Part shown: positions 13,209-20,764 of the stretch, piece after piece
How positions within the stretch are numbered: position 1 is the stretch's first letter
Layout of the letters: each line of letters starts with the position of its first letter
DNA from: Clostridiales bacterium
GTDB taxonomy: Bacteria; Bacillota; Clostridia; Oscillospirales; Oscillospiraceae
DNA length: 23,061 bases
Direction: 5' to 3'
NCBI GenBank assembly: GCA_009774055.1
Contig: VSNB01000012.1
Coordinates: 1 to 23,061, forward strand
Translations under genes and position numbers: made by a program
The notes under the pieces: model-generated
What the model was told of the DNA's origin: nothing
Database searches by the model: none
The model's input: only the letters and a program-made list of their open reading frames with translations

Positions 13209-13667
13209 ATGAATTATCAAATCATCCCTATGACCATCGCCCATCTGGATCAGGTAGCGGAGCTGGAAAAAATCTGCTTTCCGGGGGACCCCTGGTCCCG
13301 GCGGCTGATAGAGGAGGCTCTGGCCTGCGAGAACACCGTGTCCCTGCTGGCTCTGGCGGAGGACGGGGGCGTCCTAGGCTATCTCTTCTTCACCGCCGTG
13401 TTGGACGAGGGGAGCGTGGACAACATCGCCGTCCGCCCGGAGGCCCGGCGGCAGGGAATTGCGTCCGCCCTGCTGGATGCCTTCCGCCGCTATGGACAGG
13501 AGCACGGGCTGGACAGCCTCTTTCTGGATGTACGGCCCTCCAATCGAGAGGCGCTGGCCCTTTATGAGAAGCTGGGCTACCGGGAGGTGGGCCGGCGGAA
13601 AAATTACTACCTGGTCCCGAAAGAGGACGCCATGATTATGAAATTGGAGCTGACATCATGCATCTGA
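13209..13667 (+). CDS. rimI: Ribosomal protein S18-alanine N-acetyltransferase
   Basis: A 152-aa GNAT acetyltransferase of the RimI type, which acetylates the N-terminal alanine of ribosomal protein S18. Typical features are the N-terminal CFPGDPWS block (RimI proteins have F...W at this place), the acetyl-CoA loop RPEARRQGIASALL and the C-terminal LDVRPSNREALALYEKLGYREVGRRKNYY. The length is normal. It begins three bases after polA, with its ribosome site GGAGG inside the polA 3' end, and overlaps the next gene by ten bases, so translation is probably coupled. RimI is more often found beside tsaB/tsaD; here it travels with polA. Confidence 0.9.
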   Translation: MNYQIIPMTIAHLDQVAELEKICFPGDPWSRRLIEEALACENTVSLLALAEDGGVLGYLFFTAVLDEGSVDNIAVRPEARRQGIASALLDAFRRYGQEHGLDSLFLDVRPSNREALALYEKLGYREVGRRKNYYLVPKEDAMIMKLELTSCI

Positions 13668-14263
13668 GCGTTATGTCCCCGGAGGAATTGAAAAAAGCAT
13701 ATGAGACGGATCTGAAGGAGGCGTTTCCCCCCGCGGAGCTGAAGCCCCTGAAGGCCATGGAGGCCATGCGGCGGCGGGGGACCTACGACCCGCTGTGCCT
13801 GTACGGCGAGGCGGGGGAGGCCCTTGGCTACATCCTGCTGTGGAAGCACGAGGACGGGCGGTACATCCTGATCGACTATCTCTGCGTTCCCGCCGGAAAG
13901 CGGAACGGCGGCACAGGCGGAAAGCTGCTGCAAATGGCGCTGGCCCGCTATCCTTCAGACACCGTTTTCATCGGCGAGTCCGAAGCGCCCTCCGGCGACC
14001 CGGCCTCGGACGGGCTGATTCTGCGCCGCCTGGGGTTTTACGCCCGGAACGGGGCGGTGACCCTGGGCTATGACAGCGCCCTCTTCGGCGTTCACTTCAA
14101 GACCATCTGCTGGGCCGGCTCCATACCGGAGGAGTCGGAGGTCATCAAAAAGCACCAGGAAATCTATCTCCAGCATTTCGGCCGGGAGAAGTATGACCAA
14201 TATATCCAGATTCCCCTTCTCCCCGGCGAAAAGCCCAGGCCCGTGGCCGACTGGACGGAGTAG
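13658..14263 (+). CDS. GNAT family N-acetyltransferase
   Basis: A 201-aa protein with a GNAT core: a strand/helix start with EAFPPAELKPL, the central strand YILIDYLCVPAGKRNGG leading into an acetyl-CoA loop (KRNGGTGGKLL), and the ESEAP...ILRRLGFYARNG segment corresponding to the last GNAT helix. The acetylated substrate is not evident. The ATG at 13658 overlaps the end of rimI by ten bases, so it is the third gene of the polA operon. The 45-residue C-terminal extension (YLQHFGREKYDQYIQIPLL) goes beyond a minimal GNAT domain. A strong hairpin follows the stop codon. Confidence 0.8.
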   Translation: MHLSVMSPEELKKAYETDLKEAFPPAELKPLKAMEAMRRRGTYDPLCLYGEAGEALGYILLWKHEDGRYILIDYLCVPAGKRNGGTGGKLLQMALARYPSDTVFIGESEAPSGDPASDGLILRRLGFYARNGAVTLGYDSALFGVHFKTICWAGSIPEESEVIKKHQEIYLQHFGREKYDQYIQIPLLPGEKPRPVADWTE

Positions 14264-14270
14264 CCGTAAG

Positions 14271-14313
14271 AAAAGCGCGGAGGCCGGGGCGCGCCCCCAG
14301 TCTCCGCGCTTCT
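14271..14313. terminator. Bidirectional terminator between convergent genes
   Basis: AAGCGCGGAG (14273-14282) pairs with CTCCGCGCTT (14302-14311) and has GC-rich inner pairing. It lies between the end of the polA operon and the convergent lipoprotein gene. Confidence 0.65.
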
Positions 14314-14325
14314 CCCGCAGAGGTG

Positions 14326-14886
14326 TTACCAGCGGCTGTTCTCGCCGTCGGTCAGCACTCCGTCCACATCGTGGACCCGGGCGTTGTCCAGCATCCGCTG
14401 AAAGGTGGTGGTGCGGGTACCCCGGGCGACGGCGCTGCGGCCCTCGTCCACCATGCCGGTGACTGCATCGCCCACGTTGTCCGCCGCACGGCGCAGGTCG
14501 TCGCCTACCCGGCTGCGGCCTGCAGGCGTCCCGGCATTGTCGGCGCCTGTGCCGGTATCATTGCCGGAGCCCGTGAGGGAACCATTGGAGCCGGTTCCCG
14601 CGCTGTTGTCCAGGCTGGAGTCGGGGACGCCGCCGGTTACGCTGCCGCCGGGGGCGGCGCTTCCTGCGGTACCGCCGTTACTTCCTCCGAGGCCGCTGCT
14701 GTCCGTAATCCCGTCGCCGGGGCGGCTGCCGTTTGTGATCCCGTTGTTATTGACGCCGGGGTCGTTGTTGTCCATGGTTCCGCCGCCGGCGGCCGGATCG
14801 TCGGGCGTACTGTCGTCCCTGTTGCCGCAGGCCGCCAGGGAGAGCACCATGGCCAGGGCGGCTGCAAGCAGAGCTGCTTTTTTCAT
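14326..14886 (-). CDS. Small lipoprotein with low-complexity linker
   Basis: A 186-aa predicted lipoprotein of unknown function. The signal peptide MKKAALLAAALAMVLSLAAC ends in a lipobox (LAAC, lipidated C20). Next come about 95 residues of low-complexity Gly/Ser/Asn/Asp/Thr sequence that would form a flexible spacer. A C-terminal section of about 60 residues (VGDDLRRAADNVGDAVTGMVDEGRSAV..TTTFQRMLDNARVHDVDGVLTD) looks folded, with one amphipathic helix. The ATG at 14886 has AAGGAGG nine bases upstream. It is a single gene facing the polA operon. Some Firmicute spore-coat lipoproteins of the YhcN/YlaJ type have similar tails, but the match is too weak to name. Confidence 0.75.
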   Translation of the reverse strand: MKKAALLAAALAMVLSLAACGNRDDSTPDDPAAGGGTMDNNDPGVNNNGITNGSRPGDGITDSSGLGGSNGGTAGSAAPGGSVTGGVPDSSLDNSAGTGSNGSLTGSGNDTGTGADNAGTPAGRSRVGDDLRRAADNVGDAVTGMVDEGRSAVARGTRTTTFQRMLDNARVHDVDGVLTDGENSRW

Positions 14887-15018
14887 CTGAATCTTCCTCC
14901 TTCCCAAAATAGCGCATGATTCGCGCTGGAGGTAGTATTTGCGCCGGAACGGATTTTACTTCTGCGATATTTTGCAAATTTTTCGGAAAGCTGTGTGACG
15001 CTTTGAGGAGGCTCTATC

Positions 15019-15576
15019 ATGAAGCTGGTTTTTATCATTGGCGATGCCGCCGTTGGGAAAATGACCGTAGGGCAGGAATTGATGAACATAACGGAACTCA
15101 GACTGTTCCATAACCATATGGCAATCGAGCCGGTCATAGAGATTTTCGGCGGCTTTCACCCTGCGGTAATCAACCGCCTGCGGGAGGTTGTTTTTGAGGA
15201 ATTCGCCTCCTCGGGTCAATATGGTATGATCTTCACCTATATGTGGGCCTTCGATATGCCGTCAGATTGGGAATATATCGAGCATGTGAAGAAAATTTTC
15301 AAACAGAGAAGCTCGGATGTGGAATTTTATTATGCAGAGCTTGTGGCCGCGAGGGATGTCCGCCTTCAACGAAACGTCAGTGAGAACAGGCTGAAAAACA
15401 AGCCCTCGAAGCGGGATACTGCCGCCTCAAACCGGCGGCTCATTACCGATGACGCCCAGCACCGTATGGAGAGTTATGACGGCGAGGTCCCGTTTGAGAA
15501 CTATATCAGGATTGACAATACGGACCTTTCTCCGGAGGACGCGGCAAGGCGGATCAAGGCGCATTTCAATCTGTAA
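15019..15576 (+). CDS. P-loop kinase-like protein
   Basis: A 185-aa nucleoside-kinase-fold protein. The Walker A loop GDAAVGKMTVG covers residues 8-18 with the catalytic lysine at K14. RLQRNVSENRL further on resembles the lid segment of small-molecule kinases, and PFENYIRIDNTDLSPEDAARRI near the end matches the final strand/helix of shikimate-kinase-like and AAA_33-type proteins. Substrate unknown; related proteins are often annotated simply as AAA family ATPase or (shikimate) kinase-like. The ATG has GAGGAGG nine bases upstream. Its stop codon directly abuts a family B repeat, so any downstream gene may have been separated by that insertion. Codon use is less GC-rich than in its neighbours, which may indicate transfer. 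Confidence 0.75.
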   Translation: MKLVFIIGDAAVGKMTVGQELMNITELRLFHNHMAIEPVIEIFGGFHPAVINRLREVVFEEFASSGQYGMIFTYMWAFDMPSDWEYIEHVKKIFKQRSSDVEFYYAELVAARDVRLQRNVSENRLKNKPSKRDTAASNRRLITDDAQHRMESYDGEVPFENYIRIDNTDLSPEDAARRIKAHFNL

Positions 15577-15742
15577 GAGCCCGTATTCACAGGCGTTGGA
15601 CGCCGTCTGGCCGGGTCTTTCACCACCCTGCCGCGTTAAAAAATCTTGAAATACGTCCAGTATTCCTGCGGTTTTTTGCCTTGCAGGGCGGTAAAATCCC
15701 TCGCTCATCCAGCATTCTCCGCCTGTGAATACAGGTTCTAAA
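15577..15742. mobile_element. Family B MITE-like element, complete copy
   Basis: About 166 bp bounded by inverted termini: GAGCC(C)GTATTCACAGGCG on the left and, on the other strand, GAACCTGTATTCACAGGCGG on the right. The inside has no gene. The core (CTGCGGTTTTTTGCCTTGC) is shared with 1-78 and the left end with 9976-10030. It starts on the base after the kinase stop codon. Non-coding, with terminal inverted repeats and several copies, it fits a MITE whose transposase lies elsewhere. Confidence 0.7.
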
Positions 15743-15800
15743 AGAGAGGCGAAAGCGTGCGCCGGTACTGGCCGATGGGCGCCCGAAACAGGAGACGTAT

Positions 15801-16064
15801 ATGGCGGAATTGACATCTATGATGAATATCGGAAAGGAAATGGCGCGGAAGTTGACGGCGGTGGGAATCGACTCCGCCGAAGCGCTGATGGCGGAGGGGC
15901 CGAGGGAGGCGTTCCGGAAACTGAAGGAGGCGTATCCCCAGGTCTGCCTGGTTCATTTGTACGCACTGGAGGGCGCGGTCTGTCAGACGGAGCTCAGTGC
16001 GCTCTCCAAGGAGAAAAAGCGGGAATTGAAGGAATACGCCGATGCCGTGAAGGCGCGGCAATAA
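15801..16064 (+). CDS. TfoX C-terminal domain protein
   Basis: An 87-aa helical protein matching the stand-alone C-terminal domain of TfoX/Sxy (PF04994): it begins with a helix-hairpin-helix-like pattern, MMNIGKEMARKLTAVGIDSAEAL, followed by GPREAFRKLKEAYPQVCLVHLYALEGAV and a basic terminal helix. In Gamma-proteobacteria full TfoX controls competence genes; in Firmicutes short C-domain versions are common and have no established role, so competence should not be assumed. The ATG has AGGAG upstream. The family B element ends about 60 bp before the start and may have altered the gene's original promoter. A 61-bp gap leads to glgP. Confidence 0.82.
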   Translation: MAELTSMMNIGKEMARKLTAVGIDSAEALMAEGPREAFRKLKEAYPQVCLVHLYALEGAVCQTELSALSKEKKRELKEYADAVKARQ

Positions 16065-16125
16065 AATATTTCAACGTTGTTTCAGGCGGATTCGCCTTAT
16101 GTTTTGAAAGGAGTTTGTTTTAACC

Positions 16126-18396
16126 ATGGATCTGAAGGAGCGTATTGGACAGATTACCCGGGAGCGGTTCGGCCTGCCGCCGGAGCAGTGCGGCGACCGG
16201 CAGCTGTACGAGGCCCTGCTGGTTCTGACCCGGAATCTGACCCAGGAGCGGCCGGCCCCGGGAGGGGAGAGGAAGCTCTACTACTTCTCCGCGGAATTCC
16301 TCGTGGGGAAGCTGCTGGACAACAATCTGCTTGCCTTGGGTTTGCGGGACCAGGTCCGGGAGCTGCTGGCCTCCTGGGGCCATGACCTGAACGCGGTGGA
16401 GGAGCAGGAGCCGGAGCCCTCCCTGGGCAACGGCGGTCTGGGCCGCCTGGCGGCCTGTTTCCTGGACTCCATCGCCGCCCTGGGCCTCCGGGGGGACGGC
16501 GTGGGCCTGTGCTATCATTACGGCCTGTTCCGCCAGAAATTCGAGGACAACAAGCAGAAAGAAACCCCCGACCCCTGGATGGAGGCGGAGAGCTGGCTCA
16601 TCCCCACGGGGAAGCGCTATACCGTCTCCTTCGGCGGCTTTGACCTGACGGCGAGGCTGTGGGACGCGGCGGTCCCCGGCGCGTACAACGATAAGGCCAA
16701 CCGCCTCCACCTCTTCGACGTGGAGGAGCCCGCTCCGCCGCCGGAAAACGGCATCGATTTTGACAAGACGGACATCGCCCGCCACCTCACCAGCTTCCTC
16801 TATCCCGACGACGCCGACGAGGCGGGCCGGCTGCTGCGGGTGTACCAGCAGTACTTCATGGTATCCGCCGGAGCGCAGCTGATTCTGGAGGAGCTGGAGG
16901 AGCGGGGCTATGGCCCCGAAAGTCTGGCGGAGCACACGGCCGTCCAGATCAACGACACCCACCCCTCCATGGTGATTCCGGAGCTGATCCGCCTGCTGAC
17001 GGAGCGGGGCCTCACCATGGACCAGGCTGTGGATCAGGTCAGCCGGACCTGCGCCTACACCAACCACACCATTCTGGCCGAGGCGCTGGAGAAGTGGCCC
17101 CTGGCCTTCATCGAGAAGGCGGCTCCCCGGCTGGTCCCGGTGATCCGGGAGCTGGACCGCCGGGTCCGGGAGGCCTGCCCCGATCCTGCCGCCGCCATCC
17201 TGGACGAGAAAAACCTGGTCCATATGGCCCACATGGACATCCATTACGGCTATTCCGTCAACGGCGTGGCCGCCCTCCACACGGAGATTCTGAAGAAGGC
17301 GGAGCTGAAGCGGTTCTACGACCTCTATCCCCGGAAATTCAACAACAAGACCAACGGCGTCACCCTCCGCCGCTGGCTGGAGGCATGCAACCCGGACCTC
17401 ACCGCCCTCATTGACCAGTGCATCGGCCCCGGCTGGCGGCAGGACCCAGGACGACTGGTGGGACTGATGGACTTCATGGACAACGACCGCGTGCTGGAGC
17501 GGCTGCTGGTGGTGAAGCAGAACGCCAAGGAGCGGTTCTGCCGCCAGCTGCGGGAGGCCCAGGGCATCGATCTGGACCCCACATCCATCTTTGATGTCCA
17601 GATCAAGCGCCTCCACGAATACAAGCGCCAGCAGATGAACGCCCTGTATATTGTCCAGAAATACCTGGATATCAAGGCGGGCCGTATTCCGGAGCGTCCC
17701 ATCACCGTGCTTTTCGGGGCCAAGGCCGCCCCGGCCTATGTCATGGCCAAGCACATCATCCATCTGATCCTCTGCCTGCAGGAGCTCATTGAGAACGATC
17801 CCGTTGTGCGCCCCTGGCTGCGGGTGGCGATGATTGAGAATTACAACGTCACCTGGGCGGAGCGGCTGATCCCCGCCGCCGACATTTCAGAGCAGATCTC
17901 CCTGGCCTCCAAGGAGGCCAGCGGCACCGGAAACATGAAGCTGATGGCCAACGGCGCGGTGACCCTGGGCACCATGGACGGGGCCAACGTGGAGATCGCG
18001 GAGCTGGTGGGGCCGGGCAACATCTACACCTTCGGAGCGCACAGCGACCGGGTGATCCACCTCTACGATGACAAGGGCGGCGAGCGGTACCGGGCTCTGG
18101 ACTATTACCATACGCCCCGGGTGGAGAGGCTGGTGGACTTCCTGCTGTCCCCGGAGCTGCTGGAGCTGGGTGACGCAAAGGACCTGGCGGCCCTCTGGCG
18201 GGACATCAAGGGCAAGGACTGGTTTATGGCCTTGCTGGACCTGGAGGAGTATATCTCCGTCAAGGACCTGGCGGTCCGCCAGTACGGCGACCGGAAGGCC
18301 TGGGCCCGGAAGATGCTGGTGAACATTGCCAAGTCCGGCTATTTCTCCTCGGACCGCACCATCAAGCAGTACAACGAGGATATCTGGCGTCTGTAA
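16126..18396 (+). CDS. glgP: Glycogen/starch/alpha-glucan phosphorylase
   Basis: A 756-aa GT35 phosphorylase, which releases glucose-1-phosphate from the non-reducing ends of glycogen or maltodextrin using PLP. Visible blocks in order: YYFSAEFLVGKLL, SLGNGGLGRLAACFLDS, QINDTHPSMVIPELIR, the substrate region KRLHEYKRQQMNALY, and EASGTGNMKLMANGA carrying the PLP lysine near residue 604, followed by TLGTMDGANVEI. It is slightly shorter than the 800-850 aa usual for the family, mainly at the N-terminus, which lacks the regulatory extension of animal enzymes. The ATG has AAAGGAG upstream with a rather long gap of about 12 bases. No other glycogen genes are adjacent. A strong terminator follows. 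Confidence 0.95.
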   Translation: MDLKERIGQITRERFGLPPEQCGDRQLYEALLVLTRNLTQERPAPGGERKLYYFSAEFLVGKLLDNNLLALGLRDQVRELLASWGHDLNAVEEQEPEPSLGNGGLGRLAACFLDSIAALGLRGDGVGLCYHYGLFRQKFEDNKQKETPDPWMEAESWLIPTGKRYTVSFGGFDLTARLWDAAVPGAYNDKANRLHLFDVEEPAPPPENGIDFDKTDIARHLTSFLYPDDADEAGRLLRVYQQYFMVSAGAQLILEELEERGYGPESLAEHTAVQINDTHPSMVIPELIRLLTERGLTMDQAVDQVSRTCAYTNHTILAEALEKWPLAFIEKAAPRLVPVIRELDRRVREACPDPAAAILDEKNLVHMAHMDIHYGYSVNGVAALHTEILKKAELKRFYDLYPRKFNNKTNGVTLRRWLEACNPDLTALIDQCIGPGWRQDPGRLVGLMDFMDNDRVLERLLVVKQNAKERFCRQLREAQGIDLDPTSIFDVQIKRLHEYKRQQMNALYIVQKYLDIKAGRIPERPITVLFGAKAAPAYVMAKHIIHLILCLQELIENDPVVRPWLRVAMIENYNVTWAERLIPAADISEQISLASKEASGTGNMKLMANGAVTLGTMDGANVEIAELVGPGNIYTFGAHSDRVIHLYDDKGGERYRALDYYHTPRVERLVDFLLSPELLELGDAKDLAALWRDIKGKDWFMALLDLEEYISVKDLAVRQYGDRKAWARKMLVNIAKSGYFSSDRTIKQYNEDIWRL

Positions 18397-18406
18397 CGGG
18401 CGCTTT

Positions 18407-18439
18407 ATGGGCGGGGCTTCGGCTCCCGCCCATTTTTTT
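18407..18439 (+). terminator. Intrinsic terminator of glgP
   Basis: ATGGGCGGG (18407-18415) pairs with CCCGCCCAT (18425-18433) around a GCTTCGGCT loop, followed by seven T residues. Confidence 0.93.
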
Positions 18440-18440
18440 G

Positions 18441-18469
18441 TTGCCGTTTTGATGCCGGAATGATATAGT
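18441..18469 (+). promoter_or_regulatory. Promoter of the two-component operon
   Basis: -35 TTGCCG (18441-18446), 17-bp spacer, -10 TATAGT (18464-18469), about 35 bp before the response regulator start. Confidence 0.6.
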
Positions 18470-18504
18470 TTAACTGCACGACATAAAGAAAGAGGTGCCT
18501 GCCC

Positions 18505-19161
18505 ATGCTGCGCGTTCTGATTGTAGAGGATGAAAAGCCGATCTCCAACCTCATCCGTTTGAGCCTGACCAAGGAGGGCTTCCACTGTACCTGCGCCTAT
18601 GATGGCGCGGAGGCGGCGGACCTGCTAGAGCGGGAGCCATCCTTCGACCTGATCCTCCTGGACGTGATGCTGCCGGAGGTGGATGGCTTCGAACTCATGG
18701 AGTACATCCGGCCTTTGGAGATCCCCGTGATCTTCCTCACCGCCAAGGGGGCGGTGGCGGACCGGGTGAAGGGCCTGCGGCTGGGGGCGGAAGACTATAT
18801 CGTCAAGCCCTTTGACACCATCGAGCTGCTGGCCCGGGTGGACGTGGTGCTGCGGCGGTACAAGAAATGCGACATGGTGCTGGAGATCGGCGGAGTGAAG
18901 ATCGACACCGCCTCCATGCGGGTGTGGCGGGGGGAGGAGGAGATCAGCCTGACCAAAACCGAGTACGACCTGCTCCTCCTCTTCGCCCGGAATCCCCGGC
19001 GGGCCATGTACCGGGAAACCATCTATGAGCGGGTCTGGGGCGGGGATTACCCCTTCGGCAGCAAGGCCGTGGACCTCCACGTCCAGCGGCTGCGGAAGAA
19101 GGTGGGCTGGGAGACGATGCTGCGGGCGGTGAACAAGGTGGGCTACCGCCTGGAGGCATAG
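18505..19161 (+). CDS. OmpR-family response regulator
   Basis: A 218-aa two-component response regulator. The receiver domain (1-115) is complete: acidic pocket VEDE at 7-10, phospho-acceptor D53 in LLDVMLPEVDG, T79 in FLTAKG and K101 in IVKPFD. The C-terminal winged helix (about 125-218) has the OmpR/PhoB pattern: LTKTEYDLLLLFARNP, then VWGGDYPFGSKAVDLHVQRLRKK and VGYRLEA. It should bind DNA as a dimer once phosphorylated by the kinase encoded downstream. The start is an ATG with AGAGGTG upstream. The stop is followed by a family A repeat before the kinase gene, so the two genes, normally close together, are 193 bp apart here. Confidence 0.95.
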   Translation: MLRVLIVEDEKPISNLIRLSLTKEGFHCTCAYDGAEAADLLEREPSFDLILLDVMLPEVDGFELMEYIRPLEIPVIFLTAKGAVADRVKGLRLGAEDYIVKPFDTIELLARVDVVLRRYKKCDMVLEIGGVKIDTASMRVWRGEEEISLTKTEYDLLLLFARNPRRAMYRETIYERVWGGDYPFGSKAVDLHVQRLRKKVGWETMLRAVNKVGYRLEA

Positions 19162-19184
19162 GCGTGTTTCATATCTCCCCGCGT

Positions 19185-19312
19185 GTTATTATTTCCGAGC
19201 TTAAAGCTCGGAAATAATACATTTGATGCAAGCCGTTTTGCTCGCCGCTGTAAACAGCGGCAACCGCAAAATATGGCAAATGTGACTTCCGACCTTTCGG
19301 TTCGGAAGTAAC
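19185..19312. repeat. Family A repeat, full copy 3, inside the two-component operon
   Basis: 128 bp, same layout as 7883-8010. Stem 1 is TATTATTTCCGAGC/GCTCGGAAATAATA (14 bp); stem 2 is nested around GCCGCTGTAAACAGCGGC; stem 3 is ACTTCCGA/TCGGAAGT. Bases differ from copy 1 in ways that keep the pairs. It lies between the response regulator stop and the kinase start in the direction of transcription. Confidence 0.88.
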
Positions 19313-19354
19313 AACGGCGAAGGCGGCGGAAAAGGACCTTTTGGGAGGGTGCGT

Positions 19355-20764
19355 ATGAAGTTCCGGGTAAAGATGACGCTGTGGATGCTGGCGGTGCTGT
19401 CGCTCCTCTTCGGGGCGGGGGGCAGCCTCCTCATTTCCGGCTTTTTCAACGACTCCCTGGAGCGGGAGAAGGACGCGGCCTTCTCCTCCTACCGCATGGC
19501 CTGGAGCGCGCTTCAGATTGTCAACGGCCTGGACCCCTACCTGGACACGGAGGCCATAGCCGGGACCATGGAGCAGCTGTGCCAGCAGAACCGCTCTGTC
19601 TGGTCGGCGCTGTCCCTGTCCACGGAGGACGCCGTCCTCTACCAGTCGGGCGCGGCCCTCTCCGACTATCTCCAGGAGCTGGCGCCGCCGGAGCCCGGCA
19701 GCTGCCTGATCCGCGTGGTCCGCTACGGGCTGGATTCCCACTACCTGATCCTCTCCGGCGTGGTGGAAACCAACGGCGAGGCCCTCTGCCTCCATACCGC
19801 CCACGACGTCTCCACCCTCTATGCCATGCGCCGGAGCCAGCAGAGGACCTACCTGCGGGTGTTCGGCGTCATGGCGCTGCTGTGCGCCGCCGCGTCCTAC
19901 ACGGTCTCCCGCCTGCTGACCGCGCCGCTGACGCAGCTGTCCCGGGCCTCCCGGGCCATCGCCTCCGGGCGGTTCTCCAGCCGGGTGCCCATCCGGAGCG
20001 AGGACGAGATCGCCGCCGTCTCCCAGGACTTCAACCGCATGGCGGAGCGGATGGAGCGGAACATTGCGGAGCTCCAACAGGCCATGGAGCGGCAGGAGCG
20101 GTTTGTAGGCAGCTTCGCCCACGAAATGAAGACCCCCATGACCAGCCTCATCGGCTACGCCGACCTCCTCCGGGGCGGCGGCCTCACCCCCGCCGAGCAG
20201 GCCGAGGCCGCCGACTACCTCTACTCCGAGGGCAAGCGCCTGTCCAACCTCTCCCGGAAGCTGCTGGAGCTGCTGGTGGTGAAGGAGCGGGACCTGCCCT
20301 TCGTGGAGGTCAGTCCGGCGGAGCTGGTGGAGGAGCTGGCGGACCGCCTGCGGCCCCTGCTGGCCGTCCGGAAGATTACGGTGCGCTGTGACTGCCGGCC
20401 GGGGACCTGCCTGCTGGAGCCGGACCTGGCCTGGTCGCTGCTGCTGAACCTGGCGGACAACGCCCAGAAGGCCATGGGCCAGGGCGGCTCCATCCTCTTC
20501 CGCCAGGAAATGCTCCCTGACGGCTGCCGCATCCAGGTGCTGGACACCGGCAGGGGCATTCCCCAGGAGGCTCTGGCGCATCTGACGGAGGCGTTTTACC
20601 GGGTGGACAAGGCCCGCTCCCGGAAGCAGGGGGGCTTTGGCCTGGGGCTGGCCCTGTGCCAGGAGATCGCGGCGTTCCATAACGGGAGCATTCAATTTGC
20701 CAACCGCGCCGACGTGCCCCATGGGGCCTGCGTCGCTGTGGAGCTGAGAGGAGGGAGGCCATGA
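19355..20764 (+). CDS. Sensor histidine kinase
   Basis: A 469-aa membrane histidine kinase. TM1 is at about 7-30, followed by an extracytoplasmic sensor of about 135 residues with no recognised fold, TM2 at about 166-188 and a HAMP linker (TAPLTQLSRASRAIASGRFSSR). The DHp helix holds the H box FVGSFAHEMKTPMTSL with the phospho-acceptor near H256. The ATPase domain has N box LLLNLADNAQKAM, G1 LDTGRGIP and G2 FGLGLALC, all intact. The ATG at 19355 was chosen because GGGAGG lies six bases upstream; a GTG two codons earlier is less well placed. It pairs with the upstream response regulator despite the repeat between them, and overlaps the next gene by ATGA, so translation is coupled. Confidence 0.94.
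   Translation: MKFRVKMTLWMLAVLSLLFGAGGSLLISGFFNDSLEREKDAAFSSYRMAWSALQIVNGLDPYLDTEAIAGTMEQLCQQNRSVWSALSLSTEDAVLYQSGAALSDYLQELAPPEPGSCLIRVVRYGLDSHYLILSGVVETNGEALCLHTAHDVSTLYAMRRSQQRTYLRVFGVMALLCAAASYTVSRLLTAPLTQLSRASRAIASGRFSSRVPIRSEDEIAAVSQDFNRMAERMERNIAELQQAMERQERFVGSFAHEMKTPMTSLIGYADLLRGGGLTPAEQAEAADYLYSEGKRLSNLSRKLLELLVVKERDLPFVEVSPAELVEELADRLRPLLAVRKITVRCDCRPGTCLLEPDLAWSLLLNLADNAQKAMGQGGSILFRQEMLPDGCRIQVLDTGRGIPQEALAHLTEAFYRVDKARSRKQGGFGLGLALCQEIAAFHNGSIQFANRADVPHGACVAVELRGGRP

Noticed and set aside
10338..13244. Very long open frame antisense to polA
   Set aside because: It mirrors the GC-rich codon structure of polA, has Gly/His/Leu-rich composition without domains, and has no ribosome site of its own.
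16084..16097. Terminator between the TfoX gene and glgP
   Set aside because: Only a 5-bp stem (AGGCG/CGCCT) and a broken T-run; too weak to call.
16120..17763. Long minus-strand frame over glgP
   Set aside because: Shadow of a confidently identified phosphorylase; composition is artificial.
7883..19312. CRISPR array
   Set aside because: Repeat copies are kilobases apart, 73-128 bp long and without regular spacers or cas genes.
19169..20722. Minus-strand frame over the histidine kinase
   Set aside because: Low-complexity shadow; its end is made of the family A repeat.
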